This document shows, in pieces, positions 1 to 6,640 of a DNA stretch of 12,028 nt (positions are counted from its first letter, which is position 1; every line of letters begins with the position of its first letter). The position numbers were made by a program, and so were the translations under genes. Where the stretch lies: the NCBI GenBank assembly GCA_002333425.1, contig DDBL01000044.1, forward strand, positions 898 through 12,925. The letters run 5' to 3'. Origin of the DNA: Leptospiraceae bacterium UBA2033 (GTDB taxonomy: Bacteria; Spirochaetota; Leptospiria; Leptospirales; Leptospiraceae). The notes under the pieces are model-generated. The model worked only from the letters and a program-made list of their open reading frames with translations, was not told the DNA's origin and made no database searches.

Positions 1-6
1 TTTTTT

Positions 7-945
7 ATGGCACATAAAATCGTAATCATCGGTTCAGGACCTGCGGGTCACACAGCGGCAATTTATGCGGCAAGAGCAAACTTAAATCCAGTTATGTATG
101 AAGGATTTATGGCAGGGGGAGTTGCGGCAGGTGGACAATTAACCACAACTACTGAAGTAGAAAACTTTCCCGGATTTCCAGAAGGAATTGACGGAACGAA
201 GCTAACACAGTTATTCCGCGAACAATCTACCAAGTACGGGACAACGATCATTACCCAGACAGTGACCAAAGTAAACTTCAATGTTCGCCCTTTTAAAATC
301 TACACAGACGAAGAAGAATGTGAAGCAGAGGCAGTCATCATTGCGACAGGCGCCACAGCCAAACGTATGAATATCAAAGGCGAACATGACTACTGGCAAA
401 GAGGAATTTCCGCTTGTGCAGTCTGCGACGGAGCACTCCCCATTTTTCGAAACAAAGAACTTGCTGTAATCGGTGGTGGTGACTCAGCAGTAGAAGAAGC
501 AACTCATCTAACCAAATTTGCTTCTAAAGTCTATCTCATTCACAGACGCGACAAACTCAGAGCTTCGCAAGTGATGCAAGACAGAGCAATCAATCATCCT
601 AAAATCGAAATGGTTTGGAATAGCACAGTCGAAGAAGCAATCGGTGGAGCTGGTGGGCTAAATGCGATTACCCTGAGAGACACAGTAAACGGTTCAACTA
701 AAACTCTTTCGGTAGGTGGACTTTTTTATGCCATCGGTCACACTCCTAATACAGAAATTTTCAAGGAATTTTTAGAGTTAGACGAAGTCGGTTATATCAA
801 AACTGTTCCCGGCTCTACTCGCACCAACGTCGAAGGCGTGTTTGCCGCAGGGGACGTGCAAGATAGAATCTACCGCCAAGCAATCTCTGCCGCAGGCTCT
901 GGCTGTATGGCAGCGCTCGATGCTGAGAGATGGTTAATGCACTAA
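7..945 (+). CDS. trxB: Thioredoxin reductase (NADPH, FAD)
   Basis: This cytosolic flavoenzyme passes electrons from NADPH through FAD and a redox-active disulfide to thioredoxin, feeding thiol repair, peroxiredoxins and ribonucleotide reductase. At 312 residues it has the usual length of low-Mr bacterial TrxB. The FAD dinucleotide fold GSGPAG is at residues 9-14, and GGQLTTTTEVENFPG follows at about 42-56. The catalytic CAVC is at 137-140, followed by DG. The NADPH fold GGGDSAVEEA is at 156-165, with HRRDKLRAS at 179-187 (the HRR is typical of NADPH preference). The C-terminal FAD motif AAGDVQD is at 280-286. All key residues are present. The ATG at 7 lies just before the FAD fold, as expected; only six T residues precede it in the window, so promoter and RBS cannot be judged. 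The gene converges on the minus-strand phosphatase gene and their stop codons overlap. Confidence 0.97.
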   Translation: MAHKIVIIGSGPAGHTAAIYAARANLNPVMYEGFMAGGVAAGGQLTTTTEVENFPGFPEGIDGTKLTQLFREQSTKYGTTIITQTVTKVNFNVRPFKIYTDEEECEAEAVIIATGATAKRMNIKGEHDYWQRGISACAVCDGALPIFRNKELAVIGGGDSAVEEATHLTKFASKVYLIHRRDKLRASQVMQDRAINHPKIEMVWNSTVEEAIGGAGGLNAITLRDTVNGSTKTLSVGGLFYAIGHTPNTEIFKEFLELDEVGYIKTVPGSTRTNVEGVFAAGDVQDRIYRQAISAAGSGCMAALDAERWLMH

Positions 946-3206
946 GAATTTTTTCTCTTTCTAATTACTTCTCTTAAACTAAGAGCAGAAGAATTTTCTG
1001 GTTCAACCTTTAAGGAATGTTGCAAAAGTTCTTCTGCTCTCTGAAAATTTTTACTATGAGAATATAAATCTGCTAAGATAATTAGATTTTTTATGTGATT
1101 GGGCTGTCTTAGACGTAGTCTTTCTGCAATCGAAATTCCATTGGAATATTCTCCAACTTCCCTGTAACAAGTTGATAAAAAGTAAAAAAATTCAGTATCA
1201 GAAGGAACAAAATCAATGTAACGAACTCCAATGAGAATTGCATTCGGGTAATCTCCATTTTGCGCATAAAGTTGAGATAAATACTTTTGTAATTCGTATG
1301 TATCAGGAAATTCTTGCGATTTGGATAAAAGTAAGTTTATTGCTTCTTTATAAAGTTTTGCATGAATAAATTTGTCTATCGACTCCAAAATAATATTTAT
1401 CTCTAGATCAACATTTTTAGAAGTAATAGGATTTTTATGAAAATAAATTTTTAGAAGAGACAAATCATCAGTAACCTCTCCGTATTCTTTTAGAGATTCA
1501 TAAATTTGAGGTAATTCACAATTTTTTTGTTCTATGACTTTTATGATTCGATTTGGATCAGAGTTTACGTTTGCAATTTGATTTTCATCCATCATCCGAA
1601 TATCATCTCGTCCATCCGAGCCAATCAAAAGAGTATCACCATGTAACATTTGAAATGTTTGAATGAAAATACTAGAATTAATCTGCAGAGTCCCTAACTT
1701 TCTAAAAAAAGATTCATCTTCAATATAATGCGCTTTTCCATCTCGAAATAAAATACTGAATGGATGTTCCGCATTGATATAATAAATAAAACCATTCGAA
1801 TCATCTAAAAGACCAATTACAATCGAAACTAACATTGAGCCACTGAAACTTTCAAATACTTTATGCATTTCAATGAATGCATTCTTGAGCCAAACTTCAG
1901 GTGATTGCTCTGACAAATCTGGGGATAAAAGTGTCCTTTCTATGATAGATTGAAACACGGATCCCAAGATCAAAGATCCCCCTGCGCCTTGAATGGATTT
2001 GCCCATAGCATCTCCATTCAGGAAAACATGAAATGTTTTTCCTTGTAATTGAATCGTGTGGCTAACACAAATATCCCCCCCAATTTCATTTTTCTTTCCT
2101 CTAAACTCAAAGGTTTTCTTTTGTTTAACAAAAAAAGTGAAATCAAAGTTTTTACTCATGGCTAAATTTTGTCCGAGGGGACGAAGAAGAAGACTTGTTA
2201 GATAATAGTCGCCATCTTGTTGGACTTTTAAAGCTTCTACTTTTTTCAAAGAAGAATTTAGCTCTTCTGTTCGCTCTTCTACTTTATGTTCGAGGTTTAC
2301 ATTTAGATCAGAAATTTCGCGGTAAAGCGAGTTTAGCTGCTTGATGATTTGGTTTAAGTTATAAGACTGTAACCCAAAGTCATCGGATGATGTAGGCATA
2401 CTTACAATAGAAAAATTTCCTTTTCCAAGTTGGTTCAAATGTTCATTGATACCCATGATACCATTTCGAAATGTCTTAGCGACTACATAACCTACAATAA
2501 TGACTGGAACTGGAAACAAAACACTCATAATGAGTAAATGTAAACTAGGATCATCTAGTTTAACAAGACCAGTTTTCATTCCAAAAAGCATATAACCTAA
2601 GACGATGACGGGCATAATAGTAATAGCCACCATAGATAGAATAATTCGCTGAAAGGAATTAAATTGTGGAATTTGTTCAATTCCAATTTCGATTTGTTTT
2701 ACCTTTCTTAATTTGAAAATTTGCCTTACAACATTTTCGCTTATAAAATAATATGCGATATACGAAATAGGAGTAATCATAAAAAATAAAAAAGGACCTG
2801 TCAAATGAAGTCCAGGTCGAACTCCTGCAACAAGAATTATAAGTAAATGAGAACCTATAATTCCTGTTAGCCACCGTAGAACGATAATTTTTGCCTCTTT
2901 AAAAGGATACTTTAGAAGTTTTATTTTTATCAGAATTTTTTCTTCTTGAGAAAGGGAAGAATTTGTATAAATAGATTTTATTTCGCGTAATAACTTTTTT
3001 AAATAAAACCATCTCCAAAGACAACCCAGTATGATGAGGGCAGTTGCATTGATTGAGCCTGCTAGAGCAACGGTCAACATTTCATCTTTTGAAAGATAGG
3101 AGCCAGAGCCTGTGACAACAGAAAAATATATGGCAAAAGGCAGAGGAACGACATGCGTAAACGTTTCTAGCCTAAGAGTAAGCTTTAGATAAATTTTTCT
3201 GAACAT
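942..3206 (-). CDS. Membrane PP2C/SpoIIE-type serine phosphatase with C-terminal TPR repeats
   Basis: This is a probable signalling phosphatase that dephosphorylates an unknown serine/threonine phosphoprotein, perhaps an anti-sigma-factor antagonist. Numbered from the ATG at 3206 (754 aa), hydrophobic segments lie near 19-34, 45-68, 109-128, 138-156, 187-208 and 224-244, suggesting about six membrane helices. A HAMP-like linker and coiled coil (about 245-330) follow. The catalytic domain covers about 365-590, with EIGGD at 374-378, NGDAMGKSIQGA at 397-408, NAEHP at 478-482, SDGRDD at 530-535 and TDD at 579-581. The acidic metal ligands of the PP2C fold are therefore present. The C-terminal 140 residues look like about three TPR units (near 615-740), a protein-binding module. 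A TTG at 3215 would add three residues. Neither start has a clear Shine-Dalgarno, so I chose ATG. The gene lies 40 bp downstream of a TetR gene on the same strand and may share its transcript. The substrate is unknown. Confidence 0.88.
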   Translation of the reverse strand: MFRKIYLKLTLRLETFTHVVPLPFAIYFSVVTGSGSYLSKDEMLTVALAGSINATALIILGCLWRWFYLKKLLREIKSIYTNSSLSQEEKILIKIKLLKYPFKEAKIIVLRWLTGIIGSHLLIILVAGVRPGLHLTGPFLFFMITPISYIAYYFISENVVRQIFKLRKVKQIEIGIEQIPQFNSFQRIILSMVAITIMPVIVLGYMLFGMKTGLVKLDDPSLHLLIMSVLFPVPVIIVGYVVAKTFRNGIMGINEHLNQLGKGNFSIVSMPTSSDDFGLQSYNLNQIIKQLNSLYREISDLNVNLEHKVEERTEELNSSLKKVEALKVQQDGDYYLTSLLLRPLGQNLAMSKNFDFTFFVKQKKTFEFRGKKNEIGGDICVSHTIQLQGKTFHVFLNGDAMGKSIQGAGGSLILGSVFQSIIERTLLSPDLSEQSPEVWLKNAFIEMHKVFESFSGSMLVSIVIGLLDDSNGFIYYINAEHPFSILFRDGKAHYIEDESFFRKLGTLQINSSIFIQTFQMLHGDTLLIGSDGRDDIRMMDENQIANVNSDPNRIIKVIEQKNCELPQIYESLKEYGEVTDDLSLLKIYFHKNPITSKNVDLEINIILESIDKFIHAKLYKEAINLLLSKSQEFPDTYELQKYLSQLYAQNGDYPNAILIGVRYIDFVPSDTEFFYFLSTCYREVGEYSNGISIAERLRLRQPNHIKNLIILADLYSHSKNFQRAEELLQHSLKVEPENSSALSLREVIRKRKNS

Positions 3207-3246
3207 TCTCGACAAGAAAGCATATTTTTAGTGATATGTCATGCAA

Positions 3247-3900
3247 TTATTTTTTGAGTCTTACTTTTTCTTCTTTAATTGCATTTCGGAAAAGAGTTTT
3301 AAAAACTAGTATTCCTTCCTCTACAGGATCTTGTTTTAATTTTTCACGATTTAAAATATCCGTCATCTGCAAAACTAGAAGTCCATACATCCACGCCCAC
3401 ATGGTTCTTGCGATTGAGTTGTATTTGGGACGAGGCATTTCGCTAAACTCTTTTTTGAGACCATCTCGAATTGTTTTCAAAAAAACTCGATAACTACTTG
3501 GAGCTGCAAAAAGCTTTTTATGAAGACCACCACCCGAGCTGAACATTAATTTATGAAGACCTTTATTCTCGACAGAAAACTGCCAATATGTGTGAGCAAT
3601 TGCGGTGATTTGCTCAAATGGATCTTCAGAAGAATCCTTTGCTAGATTCAAGTCAGTCGTTAACTTTTGCTCTCCTTGGTATAGAAGTGCTTGGATGATT
3701 TCTTCTTGGTTTTTGAAATGTGCGTACGGACTTGCGACACTGCAATTTAAGTGTTTGGCGATCATCCTCATGCTGAGACTTTCGACTCCGCTAGTATGAA
3801 TGATATTTAGCGCAGTGGAAAGTATTTCGGTTCGATTTAAGCTATTTCGAATACGACGAGGTTTTTTTTTGGAAGTTGGGGCTATTTTAGATTTTTTCAT
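3247..3900 (-). CDS. TetR-family regulator, WHG-type ligand domain, next to a desaturase
   Basis: This is a DNA-binding repressor of the TetR family, 217 aa from the ATG at 3900. A basic N-terminal tail rich in K and R is followed by a TetR helix-turn-helix at about 44-64 (MRMIAKHLNCSVASPYAHFK). The C-terminal half (about 100-200) resembles the WHG ligand domain, with a W-A-W-M-Y-G-L stretch where the family name motif is expected. An upstream TTG at 3915 also opens the frame, but neither start has a recognisable Shine-Dalgarno; ATG is preferred. The gene diverges from the DesA-type desaturase at 4059, and a 15-bp palindrome lies in the desaturase promoter. The likely role, inferred from this layout, is control of that desaturase. 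The ligand may be a fatty acid or acyl-CoA, but nothing in the sequence proves this. The phosphatase gene follows 40 bp downstream. Confidence 0.88.
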   Translation of the reverse strand: MKKSKIAPTSKKKPRRIRNSLNRTEILSTALNIIHTSGVESLSMRMIAKHLNCSVASPYAHFKNQEEIIQALLYQGEQKLTTDLNLAKDSSEDPFEQITAIAHTYWQFSVENKGLHKLMFSSGGGLHKKLFAAPSSYRVFLKTIRDGLKKEFSEMPRPKYNSIARTMWAWMYGLLVLQMTDILNREKLKQDPVEEGILVFKTLFRNAIKEEKVRLKK

Positions 3901-3999
3901 GGTTAATCGATTCAAAGCTTAAAATCAGTGCAAGATTGAGCAAGTAAAATCTTAAAAGAATGGGCAATGAATCTCATATCTAACAATGATAAATAGTGA

Positions 4000-4029
4000 T
4001 TGACATTTTCTAACGTCGTTAGATATGTA
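4000..4029 (+). promoter_or_regulatory. Sigma-70-type promoter of the DesA-type desaturase gene
   Basis: A consensus -35 box TTGACA is at 4000-4005. An 18-nt spacer leads to a poorer -10 candidate TATGTA at 4024-4029. A better-matching TAAAAT at 4028-4033 would need a 22-nt spacer, which is too long. The desaturase ATG is 30 nt downstream with a good RBS (GGGAG, 4048-4052). The spacer is almost filled by the palindrome at 4009-4023, so the promoter looks strong but repressible. Confidence 0.55.
4009..4023. promoter_or_regulatory. 15-bp perfect palindrome, putative TetR operator
   Basis: The sequence TCTAACG-T-CGTTAGA is a perfect inverted repeat of 7-bp arms around one central base. It lies between the -35 and -10 boxes of the desaturase promoter, the classical place for a repressor that blocks RNA polymerase. 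The divergent WHG-type TetR gene starts about 110 bp away and is the obvious candidate binder. A single half-site copy TCTAAC occurs at 3979-3984, exactly 30 bp upstream in register. Protein binding is inference. Confidence 0.6.
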
Positions 4030-4058
4030 AAATACAAAAACACAATCGGGAGATTTAG

Positions 4059-5129
4059 ATGATCCGAGCCACTTCACCCCTAGAATTAATTCATGATAGG
4101 GAACCGACTCTAAGCGAAGTTAAAAAAACAGTCCGGGAAAAATGCTTTCAACCAAACAATAAGAAAGCTTCCCTATTTTTGCTCTCAGGAATTTTTCAAT
4201 TTTTAGTTGCGAGTATATTTTCTTATACCGTGTGGAGTTTAGGCTACTGGATGTTATTCCCAATTGCGTGGTTCGTGATGGGGTTTGTATTTACATCTCT
4301 GTTTGTGTTAGGTCATGATTGTGCACATGAGTCATTCACGGGAAATAAGAAACTTAATTCTTTACTGGGACATATTTTATTCATACCAACGTTTTATCCT
4401 TATTATGCGTGGAAATATTCTCATGCGGCACACCACCAACATACAAACGAACTTTATACGCTGGCAAATACAGTTTACTTCGATAACGCCTGGGTTCCGA
4501 TGACAGTAAACCAATACAGATCACTAAAAAAGAAATCCCCTACCCGCGCATTTGCATACAAGATAACTAGAATTTTCATTCCTCTAGGCTCTTTGATTCA
4601 TAACGTGGTTTACCATTATTATCCTTCCAAATTCAAAACAGACCACAAGTCCAATGTATTATTTTCTTATATAATTCTTTCAGTTCTAGGAAGTATCATA
4701 GCGGCAATTATCTATTATGCGACAAATAGTATATTCGCAATATGTCATTTCTGGTTCATCCCTAGTTTGTTCTTTCAATTCTGGATGTCACTCTATACTT
4801 TTTTACATCATACTTCAGAGGATATGTCATTTTACCCAAAAGAAGAATGGAATCAATACCGCGGTCAAATTAAATCTACGACAAATTATAAAATGCCTCG
4901 TATCCTTTCGACTCTTCATTTTCATATAGACATTCATATTCCTCACCACCTCAATATTAAAATTCCAAGCTATATGCTATTAGCCGCCCAATCTGATTTG
5001 AACATGTCGAAGTATTCTGAGGATATTCAAGAAGAAAAATTCACATGGAAACATTATTTTAAAACAATCAAAGAATGCAACCTCTGGGATGAAAGTAAAA
5101 ATAGGTATGTTCGATTTTCGGAAATTTAA
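4059..5129 (+). CDS. Membrane fatty-acid desaturase, DesA/FAD2-like (Delta12/omega-3 type)
   Basis: This is an integral membrane di-iron desaturase that introduces a cis double bond into an acyl chain, using O2 and two electrons from a ferredoxin or cytochrome-type donor. It has 356 aa. The three histidine clusters are present: HDCAH at 86-90, HAAHH at 122-126 and HIPHH at 293-297. An extra pair, H250-H251, sits after a transmembrane stretch. Hydrophobic segments near 38-60, 62-84, 200-220 and 228-248 give the usual two-hairpin topology. The HDCAH / HxxHH / HIPHH pattern is closer to cyanobacterial DesA and plant FAD2/FAD3 enzymes than to acyl-CoA Delta9 enzymes, but regiospecificity cannot be read from the sequence. 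GGGAG at 4048-4052, six bases before the ATG, supports the start. It diverges from the WHG TetR gene, which probably represses it. Confidence 0.9.
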   Translation: MIRATSPLELIHDREPTLSEVKKTVREKCFQPNNKKASLFLLSGIFQFLVASIFSYTVWSLGYWMLFPIAWFVMGFVFTSLFVLGHDCAHESFTGNKKLNSLLGHILFIPTFYPYYAWKYSHAAHHQHTNELYTLANTVYFDNAWVPMTVNQYRSLKKKSPTRAFAYKITRIFIPLGSLIHNVVYHYYPSKFKTDHKSNVLFSYIILSVLGSIIAAIIYYATNSIFAICHFWFIPSLFFQFWMSLYTFLHHTSEDMSFYPKEEWNQYRGQIKSTTNYKMPRILSTLHFHIDIHIPHHLNIKIPSYMLLAAQSDLNMSKYSEDIQEEKFTWKHYFKTIKECNLWDESKNRYVRFSEI

Positions 5130-5137
5130 TAATTATG

Positions 5138-5179
5138 AAAGTATCTCCCATCCGGAAGACTCGGAGTTGTGGATACTTT
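5138..5179. repeat. Nested inverted repeat in the convergent intergenic gap, possible weak terminator
   Basis: AAAGTATC (5138-5145) pairs perfectly with GATACTTT (5172-5179). Inside the loop TCCG (5151-5154) pairs with CGGA (5162-5165). The outer stem is AT-rich and is followed by only a short T run ending at 5180, so termination would be weak. It lies between the desaturase stop and the end of the convergent DUF1564 gene, where a terminator is expected. Confidence 0.35.
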
Positions 5180-5249
5180 TAGGTAAACGTATGGCTCTGC
5201 CCTGTTATTGAATAAATTCGATTGGAGTAATTAGGGATTTTAGGCTAAA

Positions 5250-5786
5250 CTATACTTTTTTATGAAACCTATCTCTTCGATATTGCATTTCTCTGTCGTA
5301 GGAGAGATTTTTCCTAGAGAGGAAGGTTCTTGTGTATAACCGAAAAATGGATAGCGTCGGAATTCCAAAGTTGGCTAGGTTTTCGGGAAGGACTTCAGCT
5401 ATACCAAGAGAGTCAAGCATGATCAAGAAGACAACAATAAGGCAGATGCTTTTGTTGAAGAACGCTTTTAATTGTTTTAGTTCAGCCCAATCTTCAGGAA
5501 AAGGACGAATTGCCACTTTTTGGAGATTCAAATCTTTTTCTTGGATTTCAGTCATTAGATTTGAATTCTTTTGTAAAATACCATTGTAAACTAAAAACCG
5601 ATATTTCTTGAGCAGCAAATGAAGATAATCCCTGCGACTATCTTCATTACCAGTTTTTGAATTCCAAAAATTGATTAAGTCTTTGGGAATGAGTAAGCTT
5701 GAGCTATTCTGTTCTTCGTTTAGATTACTGCACTTATTATGAAATTTTGGTGTATAAAAAGTTCTCATCATAAGCCGATTTTGCAT
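5250..5786 (-). CDS. DUF1564 family protein (Leptospira-restricted), function unknown
   Basis: I recognise this 178-aa protein as a DUF1564 member, from memory of the family. The characteristic features are LLIPKDLINFWNSKTGN at about 31-47, the RRDYLHLLLKKYRFLVYNGI segment at 51-70, and the PEDWAELKQLKAFFNKS core at 97-113. A hydrophobic stretch follows at 114-131, then a tail rich in R, K and Y (about 150-178). The family has no known function and, as far as I know, occurs in Leptospira, often in several copies. The first ATG is at 5786, but ATGs at residues 6 and 7 are also possible; only a weak AGAGA lies directly in front of the first, so the start is unresolved. It stands alone between the two desaturase modules, on the same strand as the DesT-like gene. 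Nothing in the sequence ties it to lipid metabolism. Confidence 0.85.
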   Translation of the reverse strand: MQNRLMMRTFYTPKFHNKCSNLNEEQNSSSLLIPKDLINFWNSKTGNEDSRRDYLHLLLKKYRFLVYNGILQKNSNLMTEIQEKDLNLQKVAIRPFPEDWAELKQLKAFFNKSICLIVVFLIMLDSLGIAEVLPENLANFGIPTLSIFRLYTRTFLSRKNLSYDREMQYRRDRFHKKV

Positions 5787-5812
5787 TCTCTAAAATCACA
5801 AAAAGAAATTTA

Positions 5813-5880
5813 TTTAGAATTAGAATTTTTTTAAGGAAAATTACGTGTTAGAGTAAAAGGAAAGTAAATCTAATTCTGAA
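5813..5880. repeat. AT-rich inverted repeat at the end of the DesT-like gene
   Basis: TTTAGAATTAGA (5813-5824) pairs with TCTAATTCTGAA (5869-5880) at 11 of 12 positions, with a 44-nt loop. The right arm overlaps the last codons and stop of the DesT-like gene. It could form a weak 3' structure on that transcript, but the stem has few G/C pairs and the match may be chance in AT-rich DNA. Confidence 0.25.
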
Positions 5881-6511
5881 TATCAGTCTGCTTCTTTTTT
5901 CGAATACCTCTAGCACCAAGCGCACCTTTAAATATCAATCGAAGTTGATTAATACTTTTAGTTTTCAATTTGCGTTCTGCTTCCAAGTCTTTCGGGTCAC
6001 AGTCTAAATAAGTTCCGGCTAATGTGAAAGCAGTTGAAACAATAAACTCAGAGATAAATTCTAATTTAGAAAAAAGCATCCCTGGTCGTTTCATGTCGGA
6101 AGCAAGTTCGGATGCGATAAACGACATCTCGTTTCGGATAGCTTGTCTTATCCGCTTGCTTCCTCCAACTTGTTCGCGGGTGATGAATCGAAATAGAAGA
6201 CGATTGTTTTTTACATAATTGAAAAAGAGAGTGATCGAAACTTGGAGTGCAGTTTTGTAAGCTCCTTTCTTTCTTGCATCTCGGAGGATAACACGGAGTT
6301 TGACGCTCATATCGTCCACGAGAGCGAGTCCGAGTTCTTCGATGTCTTTGAAATGCCGATAGAACGCCGCCGGTACAATTCCCGCTTCACCGGCTACTTC
6401 CCTGAGACTGAGCGAGCCTAGGCTTTTGTCTTCTCCCATGAGTTTTAGTGCCGATTGGATGAGGGTTGTGCGGGTCCTGAGTTTTTGTTGGTATCTTTGG
6501 TTTAATTTCAT
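5870..6511 (-). CDS. FabR/DesT-like TetR regulator of unsaturated fatty acid synthesis
   Basis: This 213-aa TetR protein has its helix-turn-helix at about 34-54, running into FYRHFKDIEELGLALVD at 50-66, a string typical of FabR and Pseudomonas DesT. The segment FRFITREQVGGSKRIRQAI (107-125) also recalls that group. FabR/DesT proteins sense acyl-CoA or acyl-ACP: in DesT, unsaturated acyl-CoA favours DNA binding and saturated acyl-CoA releases it. The gene diverges from a ferredoxin reductase plus a Delta9 desaturase, the same order as desT versus desCB in Pseudomonas aeruginosa, so I consider it a DesT functional equivalent. The AAAGGA ahead of the ATG at 6511 supports the start. An operator copy at 6524-6539 lies immediately upstream, so autoregulation is likely. 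The tail is strongly basic (R-K-K-K near 204-207). Family assignment is sure; the ligand is inferred. Confidence 0.9.
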   Translation of the reverse strand: MKLNQRYQQKLRTRTTLIQSALKLMGEDKSLGSLSLREVAGEAGIVPAAFYRHFKDIEELGLALVDDMSVKLRVILRDARKKGAYKTALQVSITLFFNYVKNNRLLFRFITREQVGGSKRIRQAIRNEMSFIASELASDMKRPGMLFSKLEFISEFIVSTAFTLAGTYLDCDPKDLEAERKLKTKSINQLRLIFKGALGARGIRKKKQTDIQN

Positions 6512-6523
6512 CGAAAATCCTTT

Positions 6524-6539
6524 GTGAACAAGTGTTCAC
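6524..6539. promoter_or_regulatory. DesT/FabR-type operator O1 (perfect palindrome)
   Basis: GTGAACA-AG-TGTTCAC is a perfect inverted repeat of two 7-bp arms with a 2-bp spacer. It lies 12 bp upstream of the regulator's ATG. As I recall it, the Pseudomonas DesT site is of the form AGTGAAC-N4-GTT-ACT, closely similar. A second copy is at 6607-6622. Binding by the neighbouring regulator is inferred from position, repetition and family. Confidence 0.8.
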
Positions 6540-6577
6540 TTTTTTTTATCAGTTTAGGAAAAAAAGTCTTTTTTAGG

Positions 6578-6605
6578 TTGACAGAAAAAATATTAGGTTT
6601 AAATC
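6578..6605 (+). promoter_or_regulatory. Promoter of the reductase-desaturase operon
   Basis: A consensus -35 TTGACA is at 6578-6583. The -10 is less clear: TAAATC at 6600-6605 (16-nt spacer) or TTAAAT at 6599-6604 (15 nt). Operator O2 starts at 6607, directly after the -10, so a bound regulator would cover the transcription start. Confidence 0.5.
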
Positions 6606-6606
6606 T

Positions 6607-6622
6607 GTGAACAAGTGTTTAC
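6607..6622. promoter_or_regulatory. DesT/FabR-type operator O2 (one mismatch)
   Basis: GTGAACA-AG-TGTTTAC repeats O1 with a single change (C to T) in the right arm. It lies 83 bp from O1, close to eight helical turns, and just upstream of the reductase RBS and ATG. The degenerate arm suggests weaker binding than at O1. Confidence 0.75.
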
Positions 6623-6640
6623 TCACTTAAGAGAGGCGAA

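Noticed and set aside
63..399. Minus-strand open frames inside trxB
   Set aside because: They lie entirely within a gene with all TrxB motifs, lack an RBS and show no recognisable protein features; they are shadow frames.
3901..3999. A defined promoter for the WHG TetR gene
   Set aside because: No -35/-10 pair with acceptable spacing could be found on the minus strand, so none is listed.
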